NCBI GenBank assembly: GCA_965248915.1
Contig: OZ252216.1
Span: 248,001 to 312,000, forward strand
DNA length: 64,000 bases
Reading direction: 5' to 3'
DNA from: CBDFLA01 sp965248915
Lineage (GTDB): Bacteria > Pseudomonadota > Alphaproteobacteria > M2410
The notes beneath the pieces are model-generated. The model was given only the letters and a program-made list of their open reading frames with translations, was not told where the DNA came from and did not search any database. Made by a program: the position numbers and the translations under genes. This document shows positions 52,488 to 61,338 of the stretch, one piece after another (position 1 is the first letter of the stretch; every line of letters starts with the position of its first letter).

Positions 52488-53603
52488 TCAGGCGGCGAGA
52501 AACTTTGCTGGCGCGTAGGTCTCACCAAGATCTCTGGCGACCGCTTCGTGGGTAATGTCACCCTTGTACACATTGAGACCACGGGCCAAGTGAAGATCCT
52601 CGACCATGGCACGCTCCGCACCTTTGCTGGCGATCGCAAGTGCAAAAGGAAGCGTTGCGTTGTTGAGAGCTTGGGTTGAAGTGCGAGCGACCGCGCCTGG
52701 CATATTTGTCACGCAGTAATGAACAACATCTTCTTCAAGGTAGATTGGATCCGCATGTGACGTTGGCTTGGAAGTTTCAAAACAACCGCCCTGATCAATC
52801 GCAATGTCGACCACGACCGAACCAGATTTCATCGACTTAATCATGTCACGGGTCACAAGTTTAGGAGCCGCAGCACCAGGGATCAAAACAGATCCGATGA
52901 CAAGATCCGCCTCAGCGACATTCTGCGCGATGTTCTTTTTCGTAGAATAGCACGTGAAGAGTTCGCCTCTGAAGAGATCATCAAGCTCCCGTAAACGTGA
53001 CAACGATTTGTCAATCACGGTCACGTCTGCGCCGAGACCAAGAGCCATGCGCAAAGCGCTGGTTCCTGCAACACCGCCGCCAATGACGGTAACTTTGGCG
53101 GGCTTGACACCCGGCACGCCGCCCAAGAGGACGCCTGCACCACCGGCTTCTTTTTCAAGATAGTGCGCACCAACTTGAATCGACATGCGGCCAGCAACTT
53201 CACTCATGGGAACAAGGAGGGGAAGATGCCCATGATTGTCAGTCACCGTTTCATAAGCAATCGCAGTCGCACCACTTTGCATCAGTGCGGTTGCTTGTTT
53301 CGGATCGGGCGCGAGGTGAAGGTAGGTAAAAAGAACTTGTTCAGGGTGCAGTTGCTCACATTCAAAAATTTGCGGTTCCTTGACCTTAACGATCATGTCC
53401 GCATTCGCGAACACGTCAGCGGCAGAGCTGGCGATCTCAGCGCCAGCGGCGCGGTAGTCATCGTCGGTATATCCAATGCCGACGCCGGCATTTGTTTCAA
53501 CAAGAGCCGTACTGCCTGAAAAAACCACCTCATGCACGCTCCCAGGGGTCAAACCAACCCGGTACTCATGGTTTTTTACTTCCTTCGGAATACCGACCAA
53601 CAT
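52488..53603 (-). CDS. ald: Alanine dehydrogenase
   Basis: 371 residues, the family length, from ATG 53603 (MLVGIPKEVKNHEYRVGLTP). Substrate motifs are FTYLHLAPDPKQATALMQSG with catalytic His; the Rossmann loop is VIGGGVAGTSALRMALGLGA and IDQGGCFETSKPTSHADPIY follows. It catalyses NAD-dependent deamination of L-alanine to pyruvate. It is divergent from an Lrp/AsnC gene 127 bp away, a known arrangement in which the regulator responds to alanine. Confidence 0.96.
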   Translation of the reverse strand: MLVGIPKEVKNHEYRVGLTPGSVHEVVFSGSTALVETNAGVGIGYTDDDYRAAGAEIASSAADVFANADMIVKVKEPQIFECEQLHPEQVLFTYLHLAPDPKQATALMQSGATAIAYETVTDNHGHLPLLVPMSEVAGRMSIQVGAHYLEKEAGGAGVLLGGVPGVKPAKVTVIGGGVAGTSALRMALGLGADVTVIDKSLSRLRELDDLFRGELFTCYSTKKNIAQNVAEADLVIGSVLIPGAAAPKLVTRDMIKSMKSGSVVVDIAIDQGGCFETSKPTSHADPIYLEEDVVHYCVTNMPGAVARTSTQALNNATLPFALAIASKGAERAMVEDLHLARGLNVYKGDITHEAVARDLGETYAPAKFLAA

Positions 53604-53670
53604 GGTGTTCTCTCTTCTCAAGAAATTGCGAATGCCGGACTTTAGTCAATTCCAGATCGAATTTTCTTGC

Positions 53671-53711
53671 TTTTATGCGGGTTTCGCGACCAAATTTGCA
53701 ATTTTATGCGG
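53671..53711. promoter_or_regulatory. Direct repeat TTTTATGCGG spaced by 31 bp, candidate Lrp sites
   Basis: TTTTATGCGG occurs exactly twice, at 53671-53680 and 53702-53711, a start-to-start distance of 31 bp (three helical turns). The copies lie in the 127-bp gap between ald and the Lrp-type gene, upstream of both. Confidence 0.6.
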
Positions 53712-53730
53712 TATGAGGGAGAATTCACGC

Positions 53731-54207
53731 ATGAAATTGCGAACAGAGGCATTGGATGCGCTCGACCGAGCGATTCTGCACGAATTGCAGAACAATGCGC
53801 GCATCTCAAACGCGGACCTGGCGGATCGGGTCGCCCTTTCCCCGTCTGCGTGTCTGAGGCGGGTGCGAATTCTTGAAGACACGGGTGTCATTCAAGAATA
53901 CGCGGCCATTCTCTCCCAGGAGGCATCTGGCAGATCCCAGAGTGTCTTTGTTGAAATAACCCTCAAGAGTCAGGAGAGCCACGACCTTGAAGCTTTTGAG
54001 AACCAAGTTCGCGCTCGCCCAGAAGTGATGGAATGCTATCTGATGTCCGGGGATCAGGATTATCTGCTGCGGGTCTTGGTGACGGATGCCTCAGGCTATG
54101 AGCAGCTTCACCGGGAGTTTTTGACGCGCTTGCCAGGCGTCGACCGAGTCAAATCCAGCTTTGCTCTGCGAACCGTCCGAAAAAAGACGGAAATCCCACT
54201 CGACTGA
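53731..54207 (+). CDS. Lrp/AsnC-family regulator, probably of alanine dehydrogenase
   Basis: 158 residues from ATG 53731; an ATG at 53713 (MRENSR) overlaps the second direct repeat. The N-terminal helix-turn-helix is LDRAILHELQNNARISNADL, VALSPSACLRRVRILEDTG; the C-terminal RAM domain has VMECYLMSGDQDYLLRVLV. Paired with ald, it is likely an AldR/AlaR-type activator that uses alanine as effector. The direct repeats in the gap are its probable targets. Confidence 0.9.
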   Translation: MKLRTEALDALDRAILHELQNNARISNADLADRVALSPSACLRRVRILEDTGVIQEYAAILSQEASGRSQSVFVEITLKSQESHDLEAFENQVRARPEVMECYLMSGDQDYLLRVLVTDASGYEQLHREFLTRLPGVDRVKSSFALRTVRKKTEIPLD

Positions 54208-54357
54208 GGGGTAAGTCACTGGAATCGAATGCCAATTCGCGTGCGGCCGCCCCTGCGTCACCTTTACATATTCAAATGGAGCCGCGTTCGACGTCTAATC
54301 TCTGAAAATCGAAATCTAACGGCGTCCGCTTTGAATGCGGGGCCGTCTTCTGCGTGA

Positions 54358-55944
54358 ATGAGATTGGCAATCGAGACAACTTTGTTGACCCCCAACCATG
54401 AGCCTTCCGACCTCGCTTCAGAAAACGGCGAGAGCCGACAAAGGGATGTGGTTGCCTTCATGACTGATCCCGGAAACTGGGAGGGTCAACCGGTTGAACA
54501 GATTGAGACACATATCTCCCGCGTTTTCTTGGTTGGCAAGCGGGTCTACAAGATGAAGCGTGCTGTGCATTTGGAGTTTGTCGATTTTTCCCAACTCGAA
54601 ACCCGCCGCATTGCCTGCGAACGCGAAGTCAATATCAATCGAAAGACAGCGCCAGATATTTATCTCCGCTCAATCGCAATTGTGAAGGAAGGAGACACCC
54701 TAATACTTGGTGGCCCCGGCAACGCAGTCGAATACCTTGTGGAAATGGAGCGATTTGACGAAGAGACGCGGTTCTCCAGATTGGTGGAGACCAAGGCGTT
54801 GAGTGAAGGGTTGATTTGCGATCTTGGTGAACAAGTCGCGCGCTTTCATTTGAGCGCAGCTGCCACCGCGAAATACGGTGGTGAACTTGTGATCAAGCAA
54901 ACGCTCCAAGGCATCTGTGCAACGCTCGCACGTTTCGAAGGAACAATCTTCGACAAAGTCAAGCTGGCACAATGGCAAGATCGTGTGTCTAAGACTTTGG
55001 ACGCAAATGTTGCAGTGCTGGAAGCAAGGCGTCAATCCGGGTATGTGCGTCAGTGCCACGGCGATCTACATCTTGGCAACATCTGCCTCTACAAGGGTCG
55101 ACCCACACTTTTTGACGCAATCGAATTCCGGGAAGATTTTTCGCACATCGACGTCTTGTATGACATTGCTTTTCCTATTGTAGATTTGCTTCGGTATGAC
55201 AAACCGATGCTGGCCAATCTCTTGATGAACAGATACCTTGAGGTAACCGGCGACTATTCTGGATTGAGCTTGCTTCCTCTCTTCCTATCAATGAGGGGGA
55301 TGGTCCGGGCCATGGTTCATGCCCTTGAGGCACAGCGGAATTCCGCCCGAGATACTCAAGCCGCGCTCGCTTGCAAGTACTTTGACAAGGCCGTCGAACT
55401 TATTGAGCCCCAAGAACCTAAACTTGTTGCTTTCGGTGGGTATTCCGGTTCCGGCAAATCGTCTATTGCCCGTCGTTTGGCGGTTGAATACACGAAAGAA
55501 CCGGGAGCGATCATTCTGCGCAGCGATGCAGTTCGCAAGCGTTTATTCCAACATGCCATCCACGTCCCTCTACCAAAGAGCGCCTACACGGAAGAAATCA
55601 ACACCCGTGTCTACCGAGCGATGTTCAGAGATGCGCATCGCGCCTTGACCGCTGGACGTGTTGTGTTTGTCGATGCCACGTTTATCGATCCAGATCGCCG
55701 CGATATCATTGGGAGTTTCGCAAACAGGAAGGGTGTGCCGTTTAGTGGAGTTTGGCTTGAGGCGCCGAAAGAAGTTCTCATTGCCCGAGTCAATGCACGC
55801 ACCGGCGATGTTTCCGATGCGACATCAGACGTTGTGAAAAGGCAGGTCGAGAGGTCCGTCGATCCGATCAATTGGGCACGCATTGATACGCGGGGAGATT
55901 TTGAAACCACGATCCACAATACACTGGCAGTTCTCCATTCTTGA
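54358..55944 (+). CDS. Fusion of aminoglycoside-phosphotransferase-like domain and P-loop kinase
   Basis: 528 residues. The N-terminal half (about 40-345) has the APH-like kinase pattern with VYKMKRAVHLEFVDFS and the Brenner motif CHGDLHLGNICLY (His234). The C-terminal half (about 352-528) has Walker A GYSGSGKSSIARRL (361-374) and a nucleotide-kinase fold (VVFVDATFIDPDRRD). Such fusions are known as uncharacterised bifunctional proteins; the substrate is unknown and aminoglycoside resistance should not be inferred. It appears monocistronic. Confidence 0.85.
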   Translation: MRLAIETTLLTPNHEPSDLASENGESRQRDVVAFMTDPGNWEGQPVEQIETHISRVFLVGKRVYKMKRAVHLEFVDFSQLETRRIACEREVNINRKTAPDIYLRSIAIVKEGDTLILGGPGNAVEYLVEMERFDEETRFSRLVETKALSEGLICDLGEQVARFHLSAAATAKYGGELVIKQTLQGICATLARFEGTIFDKVKLAQWQDRVSKTLDANVAVLEARRQSGYVRQCHGDLHLGNICLYKGRPTLFDAIEFREDFSHIDVLYDIAFPIVDLLRYDKPMLANLLMNRYLEVTGDYSGLSLLPLFLSMRGMVRAMVHALEAQRNSARDTQAALACKYFDKAVELIEPQEPKLVAFGGYSGSGKSSIARRLAVEYTKEPGAIILRSDAVRKRLFQHAIHVPLPKSAYTEEINTRVYRAMFRDAHRALTAGRVVFVDATFIDPDRRDIIGSFANRKGVPFSGVWLEAPKEVLIARVNARTGDVSDATSDVVKRQVERSVDPINWARIDTRGDFETTIHNTLAVLHS

Positions 55945-56029
55945 CTAGAAAATTGCCGACCAATTCAACGCCACTTTCATGCCTCAATGATCTGCAAACC
56001 TCAAATCTCACGAGATTGGGGAGAAGACA

Positions 56030-56422
56030 ATGAGATGGATACTGATCTGCGCAATGGCAATAGTGATGCAAAGCGTGAGTGTTCCCGCACACGCAGACGC
56101 ATGTTCAGGATTGGGGTCAGGAGCTGAAATTGGGGACCTAATCAAATGCCTCAAGAGTCTGAACCGCGATGTTGAAAACCTTGAACGCGAAAACCAAAGT
56201 CTAAGACGGGAAGTCGACCGGTTAGAGCGACAGTCAGACGATGGTGCGCGCAAAACGCAAAAGGCGATAGATCGACTTGAGCAAACCACTGAGACCTCGG
56301 CGCAAGCACGCTTCAGGCTTCAGTGCCAAAGGTCCTATGGAAACTGCGCCTATGGCCGGGTTCATCTCTCCCAGCCAGGCTCCGATACAGGGGTCTGCTG
56401 TTCTGTGACTGAAAAACGCTGA
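56030..56422 (+). CDS. Exported coiled-coil hypothetical protein
   Basis: 130 residues with a signal peptide (MRWILICAMAIVMQSVSVPA, then HADA). A coiled coil spans about 40-95 (EIGDLIKCLKSLNRDVENLE, REVDRLERQ). Cysteines near the ends (CSGLGSG, LQCQRSYGNCAYG, GVCCSV) may form disulfides. I do not recognise a family. GGGGAGAA is close to the start. Confidence 0.65.
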   Translation: MRWILICAMAIVMQSVSVPAHADACSGLGSGAEIGDLIKCLKSLNRDVENLERENQSLRREVDRLERQSDDGARKTQKAIDRLEQTTETSAQARFRLQCQRSYGNCAYGRVHLSQPGSDTGVCCSVTEKR

Positions 56423-56831
56423 AGCGAGAAAATCTGCACTTTTCCGCGATTCCGTTCCCAGTATGATTAGGCTTTTGCTTGACTTTCGATAAACTTCAGG
56501 CGAAAGGGTGCCTCCAGTTTTGGAGATCTGTGAGCTTCATGGTATCTTCAAGACAATTGAGCGATTGACTAAGCGCAGAATTGACGTTGCAGAAGGCCCT
56601 ACCGTCTTCCCCAATGACCATCGAAACGCCACGTAACCCGCTCTACTTGGGATACTCCGGCTTGTCTTACCTTATGGTGAGAAGGGCGGAGGAGAAATGA
56701 CCACGCTCGCCGGGCGGCGTGGTTGACTGGTCGGATAATTCCATGCGGCTGGGTGAATAGAGACCGGAAAGAGCCTGCAAGACCTCGCTGACCCGCGCGG
56801 ATTTGCTAGACTAAATGACTGGAGACTAAGA
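56423..56831. other. 408-bp gene-free gap with a strong hairpin before the cold-shock gene
   Basis: No plausible coding frame. At 56700-56723 ACCACGC and GCGTGGT form a 7-bp perfect stem with a GC-rich inner segment, and there is a weaker CTTACC/GGTGAG pair near 56676-56691. The last 40 bp include TAGACT about 24 bp before the cspA start and GGAG as its ribosome site. A long 5' leader or a small RNA is possible, not shown. Confidence 0.4.
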
Positions 56832-57038
56832 ATGGCTACTGGAACTGTTAAGTGGTTCAACGCCCAAAAGGGCTATGGCTTCATTGAGCCCGATGAAGGT
56901 GGAAAAGACGTGTTTGTACATATCAGTGCGGTCGAGCGCGCCGGAATGAACAATCCGGTTGAGGGTCAAAAAATCGGTTACGATCTGGAAGAGGGCCGCG
57001 ACGGTAAGACGTCAGCTGGCAATCTTCACGAGGTCTAA
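56832..57038 (+). CDS. cspA: Cold-shock protein (CspA family)
   Basis: 68 residues, a single OB-fold. RNA-binding motifs RNP1 KGYGFIEP and RNP2 VFVHIS are intact. It opens MATGTVKWFNAQKGYGFIEP. It binds single-stranded nucleic acids and removes RNA structure. GGAG is 7 bases before the ATG. It is followed by a strong terminator at 57084-57116. Confidence 0.97.
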   Translation: MATGTVKWFNAQKGYGFIEPDEGGKDVFVHISAVERAGMNNPVEGQKIGYDLEEGRDGKTSAGNLHEV

Positions 57039-57083
57039 GACGAATTTGGACTAAACCTTCTTATTGAGAAGGCCGACAAAACG

Positions 57084-57116
57084 AAAACCCGCAAGACCAG
57101 AGTCTTGCGGGTTTTT
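57084..57116 (+). terminator. Bidirectional rho-independent terminator
   Basis: Perfect 14-bp stem, AAAACCCGCAAGAC with GTCTTGCGGGTTTT, loop CAGA, with a T run on the plus strand and the matching A run giving T on the minus strand. It separates cspA from the convergent radical SAM gene and serves both. Confidence 0.92.
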
Positions 57117-57145
57117 GCGTTCTTTGAGTCAGGTGGGGGTATGAT

Positions 57146-58948
57146 TCAGTGAATGGTTCGGTCCCGCGGTGGCGGTTCAAACAATCGATCACCGGACACC
57201 ACTTCCGTCTCGGTCGGCAAGGGGCGCGGCGCGCCGCTTCGAAGCGCCAATTTTCGGTTAATGTCGACGCGTAGAATTCCGCGCAAGGTTCTGTGGGCCA
57301 TACCAAATCCAGGTCGCAAAGCGCCTAGACTCTGCAAAATGTCATATTGAAAGTCGAGCAGGTCCCCGCGGTCCGCGTGCTGGTAACCCATCAATCCTGA
57401 ATAGAAGAGACTACCTTCCAACGCAACGCGATCTTCAATGAGTTTCTGGTTGAGCCATCTTAGCCATTTCGGAACTTCGTGACATGACATAGTGTCGTGC
57501 CTCCAGTACGGGGCAGAAGACATGTGATCCGATTGTGTAACAAGCCCATATTTTTTTCGTGGTTCTGGTTGAAGCACCGGCATGGCAACCATGCGCGTGT
57601 TAAATCCCCCGCCAAAGAAAAGATCAGGCGGGCTTTCTTTGAGGCGCTCATATGTTTCCTTAACCGTCGCTTTGGTTTCTCCTGGGAATCCAACAATGAG
57701 AGTGACGGCACTCGTCAATTCCGCTTCTCTGCAGAGTCTGAGTGCATCCACATTGCTTTGAACCCCCGAACGCTTGTTCATATTGTCAAGGATGGTCTGA
57801 CTTCCCGACTCATATCCAATGTGTACCAATTTGCAGCCCGCCGCTTTCATCAAGGCCGCGGTCCCGGGTTTGGCCAGGTCGCCAGCGCGTGCATAACACG
57901 TCCACCCAATTGGGGAACCAGCTTTGATCAGTAGATCACAGAGTGTTCTTAGGCGCTTTGGCGGGATCGTAAAAAGGCTATCCATACAGTTTATGATCTT
58001 CGCTCCGTTCCTAGCGTAGATCATCCAGTCATCGAAAATCTTCTGAGCTGATTTTGTGCGAAATACAGTGTCTTCAAATAGAAACGGAAAATTGCAGAAC
58101 GCGCACCGATAGGGGCACCCCCGAACGGATTCATAATTGATGAGTTCAAATTTCTTTCCGTGGTACTTTTCTGCCTGCTCCCAATTTGGAGTTGGCAACC
58201 AGTCGAGGTTCTTGCTCTCAGGACTGCCGCTGTAGATGAGAGTGTTTTCGCAAATGTCGACGATACGACCCTTCTCAGGTGAGTCGAGTTGGGTATATCC
58301 ACTTTTGATCCATGAGGCGATTTCAGGAATCAACATTTCACCATACCCAATGGCAACGAGATCTGCTCCCGGCAAGTGAGTCCATTCGCTATGAAGAAGA
58401 GAAACCAGTGCACCACCAACAACGACTTTATTGTTGTCACGTTTAAGAAGCTGCACCAGGGGCGCCATTTCACTCATATCTCGCATCAACGTGCTGGAGA
58501 CGAGGACACACCCACACTGATCCAACAAAGAGTTGCGCAGTTTCGGATCGGTAAGGGCCGCAAAGGTCGTCGCCTCATAAGTCAGCCCTTCCTCCAACAG
58601 GGCGCTGGCCAATACAATTTCCGTGAGTTCCGGCGAACCAATATAGGATGGTGCGGAGTAGTATCGTCTAACTGGTTCCTGATAGGTCTTCTTTTTGAAT
58701 TTCGCGCCTCTCATAAAAAGTGACTTGGCAGTAAGCAACTCCGCACTGACGGCTTTCAGTGAAAGGTCTTGCCAAATGGCGCTTGAAGCCCTCAGGATTC
58801 CGAGCTGACGACCGACGGCTGAAAGTGTCGAATTACTGTCATTGCTCATCATGCTGCCACCAACGGTGGCACCACCAGTTATAATCAATACCTTGTCGTA
58901 TTTGACTTTTTCCCGCACGTGCCCCCCGACGCAACCGGCGTTTACCAT
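57146..58948 (-). CDS. B12-binding/radical SAM enzyme of unknown function
   Basis: 600 residues. The [4Fe-4S] motif is RGCPYRCAFCNF (Cys278, Cys282, Cys285). The N-terminal part (about 105-215) resembles a cobalamin-binding domain: PELTEIVLASALLEEGLTYE, VLVSSTLMRDMSEM and GGALVSLLHSEWTHLPGADL, though the DxHxxG motif is not present, so B12 binding is doubtful. The N-terminus contains a nucleotide-like loop, ITGGATVGGSM. GYESGSQTILDNMNKRSG and TLIVGFPGETKATVKETYE are standard radical SAM strings. No partner gene is adjacent, so reaction and substrate are unknown. Confidence 0.78.
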   Translation of the reverse strand: MVNAGCVGGHVREKVKYDKVLIITGGATVGGSMMSNDSNSTLSAVGRQLGILRASSAIWQDLSLKAVSAELLTAKSLFMRGAKFKKKTYQEPVRRYYSAPSYIGSPELTEIVLASALLEEGLTYEATTFAALTDPKLRNSLLDQCGCVLVSSTLMRDMSEMAPLVQLLKRDNNKVVVGGALVSLLHSEWTHLPGADLVAIGYGEMLIPEIASWIKSGYTQLDSPEKGRIVDICENTLIYSGSPESKNLDWLPTPNWEQAEKYHGKKFELINYESVRGCPYRCAFCNFPFLFEDTVFRTKSAQKIFDDWMIYARNGAKIINCMDSLFTIPPKRLRTLCDLLIKAGSPIGWTCYARAGDLAKPGTAALMKAAGCKLVHIGYESGSQTILDNMNKRSGVQSNVDALRLCREAELTSAVTLIVGFPGETKATVKETYERLKESPPDLFFGGGFNTRMVAMPVLQPEPRKKYGLVTQSDHMSSAPYWRHDTMSCHEVPKWLRWLNQKLIEDRVALEGSLFYSGLMGYQHADRGDLLDFQYDILQSLGALRPGFGMAHRTLRGILRVDINRKLALRSGAPRPLPTETEVVSGDRLFEPPPRDRTIH

Positions 58949-59146
58949 AATCCGCTAACTGAGTTATGGAAAGAAACAACGGCAGGTGTGGGTTGTGAGC
59001 AGGTTAAGCAACAATCACAAAGCCTTAGCGACAATCTAAACCGCCATCAGGCAATCGTGGGTTGTTGAAGGGTACGGAAAAGCAATTTGAAGTAGTGTGC
59101 GGCAGGACTCAATCAAGCACTAGTGTGTGTGCACACGGATGGTTGT

Positions 59147-59647
59147 CTAAGAAGCTTTCTGCCTCAACGGGCTTTCCTTCTCGGCACTGATCGTTTGAAA
59201 AGATTGGTTAAGGCGGTTCATCATTTCATTGGCAAACTCAATGATTTCGTACGGGTATTTGTCCGGTGCGAAGCGGTCGGGGTGAAAGTCTCGTGCTTTT
59301 TCTCTATAGACATTTTTGATTTCTTCAATGGACGATTCCCTGGTGACACCCAGAACACGGTAGGGATTTTCGCTCTTCATAGATCTGCCTGCCGGACGTT
59401 GTGCTTTGCTATCTTTTGGGACAATGATGGCAATCGTATCTTTGGCGATAAGCATCAAAGTGCCCTCATTCAAATCCTCGAAGGGTATGAAATTGCGTCC
59501 ATCGTTGATGAGATCGCTCAACCGTTCACCTTGCGATAGGAACACGTAGCCATCGAAAGAAGTACCGCTGTGCAATTCGATATGCAGCAGTGCTTTCTTC
59601 TTTGCTCGAATGTCCCCTTTGGTCTGCACAGGGTTGTCCTTTGCCAT
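59147..59647 (-). CDS. J-domain (DnaJ-like) protein with an N-terminal small domain
   Basis: 166 residues. The C-terminal J domain opens NPYRVLGVTRESSIEEIKNV and has the HPD motif in DFHPDRF (122-124), required to stimulate Hsp70. The N-terminal 85 residues form a beta-rich unit (LLHIELHSGTSFDGYVFLSQ, LSDLINDGRNFIPFEDLNEG) similar to small PilZ-neighbouring or Sm-like folds. It is a DnaK co-chaperone of unknown target. Confidence 0.85.
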   Translation of the reverse strand: MAKDNPVQTKGDIRAKKKALLHIELHSGTSFDGYVFLSQGERLSDLINDGRNFIPFEDLNEGTLMLIAKDTIAIIVPKDSKAQRPAGRSMKSENPYRVLGVTRESSIEEIKNVYREKARDFHPDRFAPDKYPYEIIEFANEMMNRLNQSFQTISAEKESPLRQKAS

Positions 59648-59809
59648 TTCGTGTCGATGTTAGTCCCTTACTCTGTACAAAGAGAGAGACGCGACGAGGT
59701 CTTCCTAACCTAGGGGGAATTACACGACATTGATTGGCCAAAGCCAACTCGTGAACGAGGATTTGGTAAAAGAAACGTTAATACCCGCAGAAAACGGCTA
59801 GTTCTGCCT

Positions 59810-60706
59810 TTACAAGCCGTCGATTCGGCATCCGCGGGCTTCAATGATGTGGCGCATTTCGCGGTAAGCCGGAGGTGTTTTGTGCAAAGGAATGTTGGGG
59901 TGCAGATGATGCACAATGTGATACTCCATCCCCATCGATGCGAGATTTCCAAATGCAAACTTCCACGCCCGCGTGTCGCCGTAGCGTCCTGTCCTGTCGT
60001 AAGGAAAATGTGGTGCCCAGCTTAAGAATACTTGCAAATAGGTATAGCCAATGTGCCGCGGCATCCACCAGAGCAACACCGCTTCCAGTGCGAACCCACT
60101 CCACGCAAGACCGCCAAGAACTGTGTAATAGATCAATGACTGAGCGATCGCCTGTTTGAGTGCTTTCTGCGTTGCCGGATCATCTGTGTTGAGACCGCGT
60201 GCTCCATATTCATCTCTAAGTTCCGGTTGCCGGCTTTGCAGGCTTGCCCAAATGGCGCCAAGCCATCCATCGGCTTTGGTTGCATAGTCTGGGTCCCGTT
60301 CCGGATCGTTCGCCCACGCGTGATGCTGCAGATGAGAGAGTCGATGGAGGTTGAATGGCAACACAATGGGAATGAATGTCAGGTGTCCGACGAGTTCATT
60401 AAGCCATCGATATGGTTTGCCCTTGCCGCCAATATTATTGTGTTCGGCCTCATGCCCGGGCAGATAGCTCATCATCATGCAAAATGAAGCAACGAGAAAC
60501 CCCAGCCACAATGGAACAACGCCTAAGAGAACAAGGGGCCAGAGTGACATCCAAACGATCGGATTGATAAGGCCCCAAATGACCAATCGCCACGGAACCC
60601 CGCCGATGTAGGACCGCGCGATGGCGCGTTCTTCTTTGGCGAATGCTTTTTCCTGCTCTGGGCTCAAGGGAGGGACGCTGGCGTCTTTTGCTGTGACAGT
60701 ACTCAT
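59810..60706 (-). CDS. Fatty-acid desaturase family membrane protein
   Basis: 298 residues from ATG 60706 (MSTVTAKDASVPP), which overlaps the upstream stop (ATGA). The three histidine boxes of the diiron site are present: HEAEH, HRLSHLQHH and HIVHHLHP. Four hydrophobic segments separate them. It is a non-heme diiron desaturase or hydroxylase; the box spacing also fits carotenoid hydroxylases, so the substrate is open. Confidence 0.87.
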   Translation of the reverse strand: MSTVTAKDASVPPLSPEQEKAFAKEERAIARSYIGGVPWRLVIWGLINPIVWMSLWPLVLLGVVPLWLGFLVASFCMMMSYLPGHEAEHNNIGGKGKPYRWLNELVGHLTFIPIVLPFNLHRLSHLQHHAWANDPERDPDYATKADGWLGAIWASLQSRQPELRDEYGARGLNTDDPATQKALKQAIAQSLIYYTVLGGLAWSGFALEAVLLWWMPRHIGYTYLQVFLSWAPHFPYDRTGRYGDTRAWKFAFGNLASMGMEYHIVHHLHPNIPLHKTPPAYREMRHIIEARGCRIDGL

Positions 60707-60900
60707 AGCCAAGACCTCCGCCGCGAAGCCCAGAACCCAGCTGCGCCACCAACCAGCAGGCCAACCACAAGTGTGGGAAGTCCGAAGAGGGAAGAGACGC
60801 CGCCCAAGATCAGCAATTCAGAGAGAACCGGGGCAACAAAGGCGAGGCCGAAAAAGAGCGGCCCCCACGGGGACAGTTTTTCCAACAGAGAAACAAGCAT
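60703..60900 (-). CDS. 65-residue membrane protein coupled to the desaturase
   Basis: Two hydrophobic helices (about 13-30 and 38-57) with a short turn and the basic end ASRRRSWL. The stop overlaps the desaturase ATG (ATGA). No family is recognised. The coupling suggests a subunit or a stabilising partner of the desaturase. Confidence 0.65.
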   Translation of the reverse strand: MLVSLLEKLSPWGPLFFGLAFVAPVLSELLILGGVSSLFGLPTLVVGLLVGGAAGFWASRRRSWL

Positions 60901-61016
60901 TTCCGATCAAACCTCCGCCGCGGCAAAATTCAAATCACGTCAATAATACGTGATCGGACGGAGTGCCTCAACATTGAAGTGCGTTCAGGTGTCACCAAGT
61001 TGCCGGTGCGGCTACT

Positions 61017-61286
61017 TCATGTACTCTGTGTTTGCCGTGAGAGAAGGCCGCGAATGAGCGAGCCGAGGGAAACCGCCGCCCACACGCCTTCAAGCACGAC
61101 GAAAGGATAGAACGCGATCAGCCACGAGGCATAGGCTGCGATTGCAGCGCCAACGAAATTGAGAAGGGCGTAAGCCCGGCTGTCATTGGAGAGGACCTTG
61201 GTCAGGTTCAAAACAAACGCGAGTAGAAGTATGAAGACGCCGATCGAGGCGATTGTTTGGTGGTCTATCAACAGTATCTCCTGCAT
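61017..61286 (-). CDS. CBU_0592-like small membrane protein
   Basis: 89 residues with three hydrophobic helices (about 11-32, 40-60, 61-80). It matches the pattern of the CBU_0592 family (SIGVFILLLAFVLNLTKVLS, DSRAYALLNFVGAAIAAYAS, PFVVLEGVWAAVSLGSLI). The function is unknown. It sits alone. Confidence 0.78.
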   Translation of the reverse strand: MQEILLIDHQTIASIGVFILLLAFVLNLTKVLSNDSRAYALLNFVGAAIAAYASWLIAFYPFVVLEGVWAAVSLGSLIRGLLSRQTQST

Positions 61287-61338
61287 TCATCGGATAAGAA
61301 TCTGAATGCACTTTACATCAGAATAAATGATAAAGCTG

